Below, in pieces: positions 8,054-16,010 of a stretch of DNA of 37,392 nt. Below the pieces are notes generated by a model. That model saw only the letters and a list, made by a program, of their open reading frames with translations. It was not told the DNA's origin and made no database searches. Source of the stretch: Acidovorax facilis (GTDB lineage: Bacteria > Pseudomonadota > Gammaproteobacteria > Burkholderiales > Burkholderiaceae_C); assembly GCF_023913775.1 (NCBI RefSeq), contig NZ_JAMXAX010000048.1, positions 1-37,392 of the forward strand. The letters are read 5' to 3'. How positions within the stretch are numbered: position 1 is the stretch's first letter; every line of letters starts with the position of its first letter. The translations under genes and the position numbers were made by a program.

Positions 8054-8509
8054 ATGAAAAAAACCCTGATCGCATTGGCCCTGACCGCAGGCGCCACCTT
8101 CACCGTGATGGCCCAGGACATCGTCGATACCGCCGTGAAGGCGGGTAATTTCAAGACCCTGGTGGCGGCCGTGCAGGCTGCGGGCCTGGTGGACACCCTC
8201 AAGGGCCCCGGCCCCTTCACGGTGTTTGCGCCCACCGACGAGGCTTTCGCCAAGATCCCCAAGGCCACCCTGGACGGCCTGCTGGCCGACAAGGCCGCAC
8301 TGACCAAGGTGCTGACCTACCACGTGGTCCCCGGCAAGGTGATGGCCAAGGACGTCAAGGCCGGAAAGGTCAAGTCCGTGCAGGGCCAGGAGATCACCGT
8401 GTCCACCAGCATGGGCGTGATGGTGGACCAGTCCAAGGTCATCGCGACCGATGTGGCTGCCAGCAATGGCGTGATCCACGCCATCGACACCGTTCTGATG
8501 CCCAAGTAA
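8054..8509 (+). CDS. Secreted single-domain fasciclin (FAS1) protein
   Basis: 151 residues with an N-terminal signal peptide ([21 protein letters not shown], cleavage probably after VMA) followed by one FAS1 domain. The two conserved FAS1 blocks are visible: [17 protein letters not shown] and, near the C-terminus, [17 protein letters not shown], with YHVVPGK between them. FAS1 domains mediate adhesion or matrix contacts, and in bacteria many are secreted with unknown roles. The ATG has a GAGGAAC ribosome site. It sits behind the three-unit operator region and 57 bp before a two-domain paralogue, so the two probably form one operon made by duplication. Confidence 0.93.
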   Translation: MKKTLIALALTAGATFTVMAQDIVDTAVKAGNFKTLVAAVQAAGLVDTLKGPGPFTVFAPTDEAFAKIPKATLDGLLADKAALTKVLTYHVVPGKVMAKDVKAGKVKSVQGQEITVSTSMGVMVDQSKVIATDVAASNGVIHAIDTVLMPK

Positions 8510-8566
8510 GCCTGCGGACTAACCGCACGTCCCTTCCACCACCATCCACTAGCGAGGAGAAGCCCC

Positions 8567-9505
8567 ATGAACACCGTATTCAACCGCCGTACCGTCTTGC
8601 TGGCCGCCGCCGTGGGCGCCAGCACCACCTTGTTGCAGGCCTGTGGCGGCGGCGACGATGAGCCCCAGCGCAACATCGTCGAAGTCGCCCAGAACAACCC
8701 GGACCTCAGCATCCTCGTCGAAGCTGTGGTGGCCGCCGGTCTGGCGCCCACCCTGAGCACCGGCATGCTCACGGTTTTCGCCCCGACCAACGCAGCCTTT
8801 GCAGCGTTGCTCAGCGAGCTGGGCGTGACCAAGGAGGCCCTGCTGGCCGACAAGCCCCTGCTGACAGCGGTACTGACCTACCACGTGCTCGGCAGCAGGG
8901 TCCCGCGTGCAGACGTCCCCCTGGGCAAGGCCATCACGCCCGTGTCAGGCGGCTTCTTCAAGATCGAGTCGGCCAACGGCCTGAAGATCACCGATGGTCG
9001 CAACCGAGTTTCCACCATCACGGCCACGGACATCCAGGCCAGCAACGGCGTAGTGCATCTGGTGGACCGCGTGCTGCTGCCAGCCAACAAGGACATCGTC
9101 GCCACCGCCTCGGCGCTGCCGGACTTCAGCATCCTGGTGGAAGCCGTGGTGGCGGCCGGCTTGGCCACCACCTTGCAGGGAGCCGGCCCGTTCACGGTGT
9201 TTGCGCCGACCAACGCCGCCTTTGCAGCGCTGCTGGCCGAGCTGGGGGTGACCAAGGAAGCCCTGCTGGCGGACACTGCGCTGCTGACCACGGTGCTTAC
9301 CTACCACGTGGTACCCGCGCGCGTGCTCAAGGCCGAGGTCCCTATCAATACCGCCATTGCCACCGTCCAGGGACAAACCTTCACGGTGAACGCAAGCCTC
9401 GTGATCACAGACCAGAACCTGCGCACCAGCAACATCACCATGGCCGACGTGTTCACCAGCAACGGTGTGATCCATGTCGTGGACAAGGTGATCCTGCCCA
9501 AGTAA
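8567..9505 (+). CDS. Fasciclin lipoprotein with two FAS1 domains
   Basis: 312 residues. The N-terminus has a twin Arg (R7, R8), a hydrophobic stretch and the lipobox LLQAC with Cys26, so it is a probable lipoprotein, possibly Tat-exported. Two FAS1 domains follow, about residues 38-168 and 172-311. They are close internal repeats: both carry SILVEAVVAAGLA, TVFAPTNAAFAALL and ELGVTKEALLAD. Each ends with the (S)NGV(I/V)H-V-D-(K/R)-V-L block. The internal similarity indicates a recent tandem domain duplication. Ribosome site GAGGAGA. Probably co-transcribed with the single-domain protein upstream; closed by a terminator. Confidence 0.92.
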   Translation: MNTVFNRRTVLLAAAVGASTTLLQACGGGDDEPQRNIVEVAQNNPDLSILVEAVVAAGLAPTLSTGMLTVFAPTNAAFAALLSELGVTKEALLADKPLLTAVLTYHVLGSRVPRADVPLGKAITPVSGGFFKIESANGLKITDGRNRVSTITATDIQASNGVVHLVDRVLLPANKDIVATASALPDFSILVEAVVAAGLATTLQGAGPFTVFAPTNAAFAALLAELGVTKEALLADTALLTTVLTYHVVPARVLKAEVPINTAIATVQGQTFTVNASLVITDQNLRTSNITMADVFTSNGVIHVVDKVILPK

Positions 9506-9537
9506 GCCGGTGGCTGTGAGCCCCGTAAGCCCCACGC

Positions 9538-9569
9538 AAGAAAGCCCGGCATGCCGGGCTTTCTTTTTT
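9538..9569. terminator. Terminator after the fasciclin operon
   Basis: A perfect 28-bp palindrome (9538-9565) centred on GGCATGCC, with a T-rich tail on plus and an A-rich flank on the other side. It can act in both directions, between the fasciclin gene and the convergent tetR. Confidence 0.9.
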
Positions 9570-9602
9570 GGGTGCGTACGAAACGCTGGAAAGGAGACGC
9601 GA

Positions 9603-10217
9603 CTACCGCGCTGCCAGCCCATCGAAACAGGTGCGCACCACCAGATCCACGATTTCCGCATCGGAATACTGGCCGCCTTCCTTGAGAAAACTCACCACCG
9701 GGTCGCAGGCGCGCGCATACAACGTGTAGAGCACCACCAGCGGCGGCAAGGTGGGGCTGATCACGCCCTGTGCCTGGGCCTGGGTGATCCATTCACCAAT
9801 CTGGTCGCTCACGGCCACGAGGCCGTTGAGGTAGTCCTTGTTGGCCATCAGCACCGCGCGCAGCGTGGAGTTGCGGCTGGGCAGCAGCGGCATTTCGTTG
9901 CTCAGCAGCCGCTCCAGCGACCAGCGCACCAGCGCATGGAGCTTTTCAAGCGGAGGCATTTCAGTGGGCAGATCTGCCAGGTAGGCCTGCACACGGCCCA
10001 GAATCTGCACCATGGCGGCGCTGCACAGCTCTTCCTTGCTGCAGAAGTGCTTGTACAGACTGGCTTTGGCAATGCCCACGGCATTGGCCACGTCGTCCAT
10101 GGTCATGGCATCGAAGGCCTTTTCGCCCAGGAGCTGGCAGGTGGACTGGAGGATGGCATCCTCGCGCGCCTGGTGCATCTGCTCTTTGAACGAAACTTTG
10201 GGTTGCGGCGTTTGCAT
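9603..10217 (-). CDS. TetR-family transcriptional regulator
   Basis: 204 residues. The N-terminal TetR helix-turn-helix is clear: AILQSTCQLLGEKAFDAM, then MDDVANAVGIAKASLYKHF and CSKEEL. The C-terminal ligand domain is helical and not diagnostic. The ATG at 10217 was chosen; an in-frame ATG at 10235 is also possible and would place the start inside the dyad TGTAT-TTT-ATACA. Target unknown: the upstream neighbour on the same strand is the ArgP-type gene 84 bp away, and the fasciclin operon converges on it. Autoregulation through the AT-rich dyads upstream is likely by analogy with the family. Confidence 0.9.
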   Translation of the reverse strand: MQTPQPKVSFKEQMHQAREDAILQSTCQLLGEKAFDAMTMDDVANAVGIAKASLYKHFCSKEELCSAAMVQILGRVQAYLADLPTEMPPLEKLHALVRWSLERLLSNEMPLLPSRNSTLRAVLMANKDYLNGLVAVSDQIGEWITQAQAQGVISPTLPPLVVLYTLYARACDPVVSFLKEGGQYSDAEIVDLVVRTCFDGLAAR

Positions 10218-10221
10218 GGCT

Positions 10222-10272
10222 TGTATTTTATACATTGCAGTAAAAAAATAAATGACTAAGTTGCAATACAAC
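10222..10272 (-). promoter_or_regulatory. Dyads upstream of the tetR gene
   Basis: TGTAT-TTT-ATACA (10222-10234) lies just before the start codon and GTTG-N5-CAAC (10260-10272) lies 26 bp further up, in an AT-rich stretch unlike the surrounding GC-rich DNA. These are candidate operators for autoregulation. Confidence 0.4.
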
Positions 10273-10301
10273 TACGTCGTTCACGTTTTACCCTGCAGGA
10301 A

Positions 10302-11222
10302 TCATGCCGCAGGCGCCTCCAGCGTCCGCGCGGCGGTGGCGGTCAGGGCCGCCGTCAGGGCGTCCAGCACGGCCGACTCCAGGTTCCAGCAGTGCCAGTA
10401 CAGCTGGATGGGCAGGGAGCGGCCCGGTGCCAGATTCACCATGCTGCCGTCCGCCAGCGCCTCGCGCGCCATCAGCTCGGGCATCACACCCACGGCCCAG
10501 CCTGCGGCCACGGCGCGCATCTGTGCCTCGGAACCCGGCACGAACAGGTGATTGAGTGCCACGCGCTTGAGCCCGAATGCACGCGCCACAAACTCGGCGG
10601 CCATGTCGTCCTTGCGGTTGAACGACAGGAACGACACCTCGCGAAAGTTGTGCGGCGTGAGCCCCTGGGGCAGGTACTGCTCCGCATAGCTGGCCGACGC
10701 TACGGCCACATAGTGCATGGCGCCCAGCGGCACCATCTTGCACCCACGCAGTGCCTGCTTGAGCGTAGTCACGCAGCCCAGCACCTGGCCAGAGCGCAGC
10801 CATTCCTGCGTGAAATCCTGGTCGTCCACGATGATTTCCAGCGGCAGGCGCTGGCGCACCAGCTCGTGCAGCGCGCCCATCGCCCAGGTGGCGATGCTGT
10901 CGGCGTTGATGGCAATCGAGATGCGCTCGTCCTCGCGCGTGCCGCCCGGGGCGCTGGGCGCCAGCTCGTGCAGGTCGCGCTCCAGGTCCGCGCGCAGCAG
11001 GCGCATCTGCTTAGTGTGTTTGAGCAGCAGCTGCCCCGCCGAGGTCGGCCGCAGGGGTCGGCTGCGCACGATGAGCACCGAGCCCACCTGCGCCTCCAGG
11101 GCGCGCAGGCGCTGTGAGACGGCCGACTGTGTGACGTTCAGGCGCTGCGCAGCGCGCTCGAAGCCGCCCTCTTCAACGATGGCGGCAAGGCATTCCAGGG
11201 CGGCGGGATCGTAGGTGCTCAT
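10302..11222 (-). CDS. LysR-family regulator, ArgP/LysG type
   Basis: 306 residues. The start MSTYDPAALECLAAIVEEGG followed by FERAAQRLNVTQSAVSQRLR matches the ArgP (IciA)/LysG branch, which senses basic amino acids. In the middle, HYVAVASASYAEQYLP and a search for FNRKDD also fit that branch. ArgP/LysG regulators usually sit opposite a lysE exporter. Here the divergent partner is instead a DadA-type D-amino-acid dehydrogenase, 176 bp away, which suggests control of amino-acid breakdown. The M at 11222 was chosen; an in-frame ATG at 11240 is possible. Confidence 0.85.
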   Translation of the reverse strand: MSTYDPAALECLAAIVEEGGFERAAQRLNVTQSAVSQRLRALEAQVGSVLIVRSRPLRPTSAGQLLLKHTKQMRLLRADLERDLHELAPSAPGGTREDERISIAINADSIATWAMGALHELVRQRLPLEIIVDDQDFTQEWLRSGQVLGCVTTLKQALRGCKMVPLGAMHYVAVASASYAEQYLPQGLTPHNFREVSFLSFNRKDDMAAEFVARAFGLKRVALNHLFVPGSEAQMRAVAAGWAVGVMPELMAREALADGSMVNLAPGRSLPIQLYWHCWNLESAVLDALTAALTATAARTLEAPAA

Positions 11223-11398
11223 GGTCTCGGGCTCGAACAAAAGAGGGTTGTCTCTACCGCACCGTTCATTAGGTGCACTGATGTTTTTGGAGTAAGTTTA
11301 ATTTTGCTTTTAGTTGAATGCAATGTCGCGCACACTGCGCCCCATCGTGTCCCGCACTGGGGCGTGTGGCACGTACAGGCTCACAAGGCATACCGCAT

Positions 11399-12742
11399 AT
11401 GAAAACCATTGTTCTCGGCGCCGGCATCATCGGCATCAGCACGGCGTGGCACCTGCTGGAACGCGGTCACGAAGTCATCGTGATCGACCGCCAGCCCGAT
11501 GCTGCGCTCGAAACCAGTTTTGCCAATGCAGCACAGATCTCGGTGAGCTACTGCGAGCCCTGGGCCAACCGCGAGGCGCCGCTCAAGGCGCTCAAGTGGA
11601 TGTTCGACAAGGAAGCCCCGCTGCTGTTTCGCCCACAGATGGACTGGCAGCAATGGCGCTGGGGCCTGCAGTTTCTGGCGCAGTGCAACGACGCCGCGTT
11701 CGAGCGCAATGTGCAGCAGATCGTGGCGCTGGGCGCCTACAGCCATGCCGCGCTCAAGGACCTGGTCAGCACCACGGGCATCGAATACAACCGGCTCGAA
11801 CGCGGCATTGCCCACTTCTACACCGACCAGAAATCCTTTGACGCCGCCGGCCACGCGGTGGAGCTCATGCGCAAGCACGGCGTGCAGCGCCGCCTGGTCA
11901 GCCGCGATGAGTTGCTCAAGATTGAGCCCGCGTTCAAGGCCTACGGCGACAAGATCACCGGCGGCACCTACACCAGCACCGACGAAAGCGGCGACGCCCG
12001 CGTGTTCACCCAGGAGCTGGCCCGCCGCTGCATGGCACGCGGCGCGCAGTTCCTCTACGGCCACGATGTGCTGCGCCTGAATAAAATCGGCAATGCTATT
12101 GATTCAGTAGCTGTCATGCCAAAACAGACAAGCGCTGGCGGCAAAAAGGACTTCATATTGAAGGCCGACGCCGTCGTCGTCGCCTGCGGTTCCTACAGCG
12201 CGCCGCTGCTGCGCAGCGTGGGCGTGGACCTGCCGATCTACCCGGGCAAGGGCTACAGCGCCACGTTCCCGCTGCTCAAGCCCGAGGGCGCGCCCATGGT
12301 CTCCACCATCGACGACGGCAAGAAGATCGCCATGAGCCGCCTGGGCAACTACCTGCGCGTGGCGGGCACCATCGAACTCAATGGCTGGGACCTGACGCTC
12401 GACAGCTCCCTGGCGCGCGCACGCTGCCACATGCTCTCGCGCCGCATCGAGGCCATCCTGCCCGGCGTGTGCGACACCCGCACGCCCGAACAAGGCGGCG
12501 ACCCGCAGTACTGGACTGGCCTGCGCCCGGCCACCCCCACCAACATCCCGTTCATCGGGCAGACCCGCGTGGGCAAGCTCTGGGTGAACGCGGGCCACGG
12601 CACGCTGGGCTGGACACACGGTGCAGGTTCGGGCAAGGCGCTGGCCGAGCTGATCAGCGGCGAACAGCCCGCGATGAACTTCGGCTTCCTGGGCCACCAC
12701 GGCTCTGCACGGCGCGCATCGGCCACGGCGCTGGCCGCCTGA
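11399..12742 (+). CDS. dadA: D-amino-acid dehydrogenase (DadA-type FAD oxidoreductase)
   Basis: 447 residues. It begins with the FAD-binding Rossmann motif VLGAGIIGISTAWHL, followed by a second ribose-binding Asp (VIDRQP). The DadA-like segment ETSFANAAQIS follows, where DadA usually has ETSFANAGQ. The C-terminus has TGLRPATPTNIPFIG and NAGHGTLGWTHGAGSGK, the substrate and FAD-closing motifs. DadA oxidises D-amino acids to 2-oxo acids and passes electrons to the respiratory chain. Residues about 231-250 are encoded by a decayed copy of the dispersed palindrome (12091-12147), inserted in frame. The start at 11399 gives the standard N-terminus. Divergent from the ArgP-type regulator. Activity with D-alanine specifically is not proven by sequence. 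Confidence 0.82.
   Translation: MKTIVLGAGIIGISTAWHLLERGHEVIVIDRQPDAALETSFANAAQISVSYCEPWANREAPLKALKWMFDKEAPLLFRPQMDWQQWRWGLQFLAQCNDAAFERNVQQIVALGAYSHAALKDLVSTTGIEYNRLERGIAHFYTDQKSFDAAGHAVELMRKHGVQRRLVSRDELLKIEPAFKAYGDKITGGTYTSTDESGDARVFTQELARRCMARGAQFLYGHDVLRLNKIGNAIDSVAVMPKQTSAGGKKDFILKADAVVVACGSYSAPLLRSVGVDLPIYPGKGYSATFPLLKPEGAPMVSTIDDGKKIAMSRLGNYLRVAGTIELNGWDLTLDSSLARARCHMLSRRIEAILPGVCDTRTPEQGGDPQYWTGLRPATPTNIPFIGQTRVGKLWVNAGHGTLGWTHGAGSGKALAELISGEQPAMNFGFLGHHGSARRASATALAA
12091..12147 (+). repeat. Dispersed palindrome, copy E, inside dadA
   Basis: GCTA (12095-12098) / TAGC (12108-12111) hairpin followed by a degenerate first arm and the second arm AAGCGCTGGCGGC near 12129-12141. The order of the two hairpins matches copy D read in reverse. 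It is in frame with dadA and adds about 20 residues. Confidence 0.55.
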
Positions 12743-12762
12743 GAGCACCCACACAGCCTGCC

Positions 12763-12793
12763 CGGGTTGGGGTGGGTCCATCACACCAACCCG
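12763..12793. other. Stem-loop between dadA and the convergent SDR gene
   Basis: CGGGTTGG (12763-12770) pairs with CCAACCCG (12786-12793) over a 15-base loop. No T-run follows on either strand, so it is at best a weak transcript-end structure. Confidence 0.3.
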
Positions 12794-12811
12794 CTCATAG
12801 CGCGCGGGCAC

Positions 12812-13516
12812 TCAGGTGGCCAGCGCGAGGCCGCCGTCCACCCGCAGGTTCTGCCCGTTGATGTAGCCCGCGCCTTCCGAGGCCAGGAACGCGATGGTCG
12901 CGGCCACTTCGGCGGCCTGCCCATACCGCTGCAGCGGCACTGCGGCGCGGCGCTCTTCCCACACGGGCAAGGTGTCGATCCATCCCGGCAACACGTTGTT
13001 CATGCGGATGTTGTGCTGCGAATAGCTGTCTACAAAGATCCTCGTGAACGAAGCCAGCCCGGCGCGCACCAGCGCCGATGTCGGAAACAGCGCGCTCGGG
13101 TCCACCGCCCAGGCTGACGACAGATTCACGATCACGCCACCACGCTGCGCCTGCATCAAGGGGGCCACCAGCCGCGTGGGTCGGATCACGCTCTGCAGAT
13201 AGGTGTCCGTCCCCTGCAGCCACCGCTCATCCGCCAAAGACAACAAAGGCGCGCGCGGTTCATGGCCGGTGCTGTTGATGAGCACATCGACCCGGCCCCA
13301 GCGGGCTTGCGCCAGGTCCACCAGGCGGCCCAGATCCGCCAGGCACTGGCTGGACCCCGTGACGCCAACGCCTCCGAGCTCCTGGGCCAAGGCCTCGCCT
13401 TTGCCCGACGACGAAAGAATGCCGACCTGAAAACCATCCTCTGCCAACCGGCGGGCGGTGGCAGCGGCAATGCCGGTGCCGCCCGCGGTGATGAGCACTA
13501 CTTTTTCTACTGCCAT
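12812..13516 (-). CDS. SDR-family oxidoreductase with altered active site
   Basis: 234 residues, classical short-chain dehydrogenase size. The cofactor loop TAGGTGIAAA is near residues 10-19, NSTGH replaces the usual NNAG near 81-85, and the C-terminal PGWIDT and GYINGQNLRVDGG are typical. The catalytic Ser is present (NLSS, Ser134). At the Tyr-x3-Lys position the sequence reads FPTSALVRAGL: aligning the following AGLASFTR helix puts Ser147 and Arg151 where Tyr and Lys normally are. It may therefore bind NAD(P) but react differently, or belong to a divergent SDR branch. Divergent from the GcvA-type LysR gene (113-bp gap), its probable regulator. The ATG at 13516 was chosen from the family N-terminus. 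Confidence 0.85.
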   Translation of the reverse strand: MAVEKVVLITAGGTGIAAATARRLAEDGFQVGILSSSGKGEALAQELGGVGVTGSSQCLADLGRLVDLAQARWGRVDVLINSTGHEPRAPLLSLADERWLQGTDTYLQSVIRPTRLVAPLMQAQRGGVIVNLSSAWAVDPSALFPTSALVRAGLASFTRIFVDSYSQHNIRMNNVLPGWIDTLPVWEERRAAVPLQRYGQAAEVAATIAFLASEGAGYINGQNLRVDGGLALAT

Positions 13517-13629
13517 GATCGTCCTTGGATGCCGCACACCGGCATCTGGCAATTGTTTCGTATCCTTTGTGTTTTGGACGACCGGACGGAGCAGCCGCTG
13601 TGCTTCAATCCAGTAGAAAATCTACACCC

Positions 13630-14529
13630 ATGACCTCCCCGTTGGGCCCCATGCCCTCTCTCAATGCGCTGCGAGCGTTCGAGGCCGCCAGCCGCCATCT
13701 CAACTTTCGGCTGGCCGGGCTGGAGCTGGGCGTGACCCAGGGCGCCGTGGCGCAGCAGATTCGTGCGCTGGAGGCGGCGCTGGGCCTCAAGCTGTTCGAG
13801 CGGCACCCGCGCACCCTCGTGTTGACCCACAACGGCCAGCGCTACGCCACCGGGGTGCGGCGTGCATTCGAGATGCTGGCGGATGCCACACAGGGCCTGC
13901 GGCCCGAGCCCCTGCATGTGACGGTCAGCGTCACCCCGACCTTCGCCACCAAGTGGCTCATCCCACGGCTGGCGGACTACACGCGCCTTCACCCTGGGGT
14001 TGATCTGCGGATCCTGGCGACCGAGCACCTGTCGCACTTTCAGACCGAGGCGGTGGACCTGGCGGTGCGGTACGGCCGCCCCCCATTCGGCCCGGGGCTC
14101 ACGGCCGATCTCCTGTTCGAAGAGTGCCTGGTGGCGGTGGGCAGCCCGCTGTTGCTGCGCCGCTCGGGGCCACCCGGCACCGCGGGTGACATCGGCCGCT
14201 ACGTGCTGCTGCACGACTCCCAGTCTCCATGGGCCGACTACCTTGCGCAGCACACGCCGCCCGCTCCCGGGGCTTCAGATCCCACACCGCAGGCCATCTG
14301 GTTCAACCAGACGACACTCGCGATCGACGCGGCCCTGACCGGCCAGGGGCTCGCGCTGGTGCAGAAAGATTTTGTGGCGCAGGACCTGTCCACCGGTCGG
14401 CTGGCCAAGGTGTTTGAGGAAGAAGCACACACGGGCGCCGGCTACTACCTGGTGGCTCCGCGCAAGCAACGCGCACCGGAGGTCGTTGCGGGGGTGAGAG
14501 CTTGGCTGCGAAGCCAGGCCGGCGCATAA
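13630..14529 (+). CDS. LysR-family regulator, GcvA type
   Basis: 299 residues. PSLNALRAFEAASRHLNF followed by LELGVTQGAVAQQIRALE is the GcvA-branch helix-turn-helix, and TFATKWLIPRLADY opens the effector domain exactly as in GcvA. The effector domain keeps VDLAVRYG and QGLALV. No Shine-Dalgarno precedes the ATG at 13630; ATG 13651 (MPSLNAL) is the alternative and would remove seven residues. It is divergent from the SDR gene, the most likely target. The ligand is unknown; the name GcvA refers to the branch, not to control of glycine cleavage here. Confidence 0.88.
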   Translation: MTSPLGPMPSLNALRAFEAASRHLNFRLAGLELGVTQGAVAQQIRALEAALGLKLFERHPRTLVLTHNGQRYATGVRRAFEMLADATQGLRPEPLHVTVSVTPTFATKWLIPRLADYTRLHPGVDLRILATEHLSHFQTEAVDLAVRYGRPPFGPGLTADLLFEECLVAVGSPLLLRRSGPPGTAGDIGRYVLLHDSQSPWADYLAQHTPPAPGASDPTPQAIWFNQTTLAIDAALTGQGLALVQKDFVAQDLSTGRLAKVFEEEAHTGAGYYLVAPRKQRAPEVVAGVRAWLRSQAGA

Positions 14530-14569
14530 ACCGCAAAGACCGCACGCAGCGCGGATGCTCTGGCCCCCT

Positions 14570-15262
14570 TCAACCCCGACCTGCGAGCCCGGCCGGGGGG
14601 GCCAGGTAACGGGCCGGAATCTCCAGCACATGGAATCCGCCCGCCAGCAGCACCACCAAACACACGGCCAGCAGCCAGCCCGCCAGCATGGCCCCCACCA
14701 ACGCTCGCGCCCGCAGAGGCTCTGGCAGGTTCCAGTACAAAGCGCAACCCACGTGCGTGCCCAGCGCGAATACTGCGAAAAAGTAGTACGGGCCAAAGAA
14801 CCACTGCCAGGGCGGTGTGTGCATGCCCGCCGCTGCAAACTGCAGGTTCGTATCCACGCCCTGAAACCGGCCCGCCAAGACGGCCGTCACATGGATCAAC
14901 AGGAACAGCGCCAGGTAGCCCCCCGAGATGGCCTGCATCCACGCCACGCCCCCACGGCGCCGGCCCCGCCCGCGCCACAGCAAGGTGAGGCCGCTGCCCA
15001 TCTGGAACAGCAGACAGCCAAGCAGCACGCCTTCGACCAACGGCTGGCGATAGATCAGGCGCAGGGCTTCCAGCACGGATTGGTGCGCTGCCGCTCCGGC
15101 CAGCCCCGCCAGGTGGCCCAGCAAGTGGGCCGCCAGGAACAATGCCAGCGCGATGGCACTGGCGCGGTGCACGGGCCGCAGGGCAAGGCGCTGGCGCCAT
15201 GCCCAGGTGCCAGCCAGGCCGACGGCGGCGGCTCCCAGGGCGAGTTGGCTGGTTGCGTGCAT
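14570..15262 (-). CDS. Five-helix membrane protein resembling cytochrome b558 (SdhC-like)
   Basis: 230 residues with five predicted membrane segments at about 33-54, 74-96, 113-132, 156-177 and 187-209. His32, His46, His50, His124 and His170 lie in or at the ends of these segments. Five helices with intramembrane His pairs is the layout of the diheme cytochrome b subunit of succinate dehydrogenase/fumarate reductase (B. subtilis SdhC type). No flavoprotein or iron-sulfur subunit gene is adjacent, so a role as an SDH anchor is doubtful; it could be a stand-alone heme protein. Divergent from the TetR gene (88-bp gap), which probably controls it. Heme binding is inferred only from the His pattern. 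Confidence 0.55.
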   Translation of the reverse strand: MHATSQLALGAAAVGLAGTWAWRQRLALRPVHRASAIALALFLAAHLLGHLAGLAGAAAHQSVLEALRLIYRQPLVEGVLLGCLLFQMGSGLTLLWRGRGRRRGGVAWMQAISGGYLALFLLIHVTAVLAGRFQGVDTNLQFAAAGMHTPPWQWFFGPYYFFAVFALGTHVGCALYWNLPEPLRARALVGAMLAGWLLAVCLVVLLAGGFHVLEIPARYLAPPAGLAGRG

Positions 15263-15350
15263 GAAGGTTTTCTCCGGATGTTGCAAGGGACTGGCGGCAG
15301 AATAGGCAGCGGCGCCGTCTCCGCCTACTCGCATTGCGCTCAGGTTTTCC

Positions 15351-16010
15351 ATGTCCCCTGCCTCCTCCGCCCCCCGCCGTTCGCCCCGCCAGGAACGCTC
15401 GCAGTTCACAGTCGATGCCATCTTCGAAGCCGTCGCACGCATCGTGGCCACCCAGGGCGAGGACGCGCTCACCACCAACCGCATCGCCGAGGTTGCGGGT
15501 GTGTCCGTGGGCTCGCTCTACCAGTACTTTCCCAGCAAGGAAGCCATCCTCCTGGCCATGCTCGACCAGCATTGCGACCGGGTGATGCTGGAGCTGGACG
15601 CCCTGCTCGCCCAGGCCCGCACCGAAGGCTGGACGCCCGAGCAGCAGGTGCGCGGGTATGTGCGCCACTACCTGCAGGCCTTTGGCGGCGGCCCCCAGGA
15701 AGGGCGCGCACTTGCCCGCCTGTCGTGGAAGCTCGACTACCGCGCGTCCGTGCTGATCTCGGTGCGCGGCGCCAGCGAGCGGCTGGCCCTGCACCTGCAG
15801 CGTGTGGCGCGAGAGCAGCAGATGCCCGCACCCTCGGCAACCCAGCTGTTTGTGCTCACCCGCGCCTTCATGGGCGCGGTGCGGGCGGCATCGCTGGAAC
15901 AGTCGCCCCTGCTGGACAGCCCCGAATTCGAGCAGGCGCTGGTGGAGCTCTGCATCGCAACCCTGGCACCCGGCGCGGGTCTGGGGGGCGGCGCTACGAT
16001 GGCACCATGA
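15351..16010 (+). CDS. TetR-family transcriptional regulator
   Basis: 219 residues. The helix-turn-helix reads ALTTNRIAEVAGVSVGSLYQYF followed by PSKEAILLAML, a typical TetR recognition helix. The C-terminal domain is helical with an unknown ligand. The stop codon overlaps the start of the FMN reductase gene (ATGA at 16007-16010), so the two are translationally coupled. It is divergent from the SdhC-like membrane gene across 88 bp. A redox-related inducer is plausible because both flanking genes are redox proteins, but that is inference. Confidence 0.92.
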   Translation: MSPASSAPRRSPRQERSQFTVDAIFEAVARIVATQGEDALTTNRIAEVAGVSVGSLYQYFPSKEAILLAMLDQHCDRVMLELDALLAQARTEGWTPEQQVRGYVRHYLQAFGGGPQEGRALARLSWKLDYRASVLISVRGASERLALHLQRVAREQQMPAPSATQLFVLTRAFMGAVRAASLEQSPLLDSPEFEQALVELCIATLAPGAGLGGGATMAP

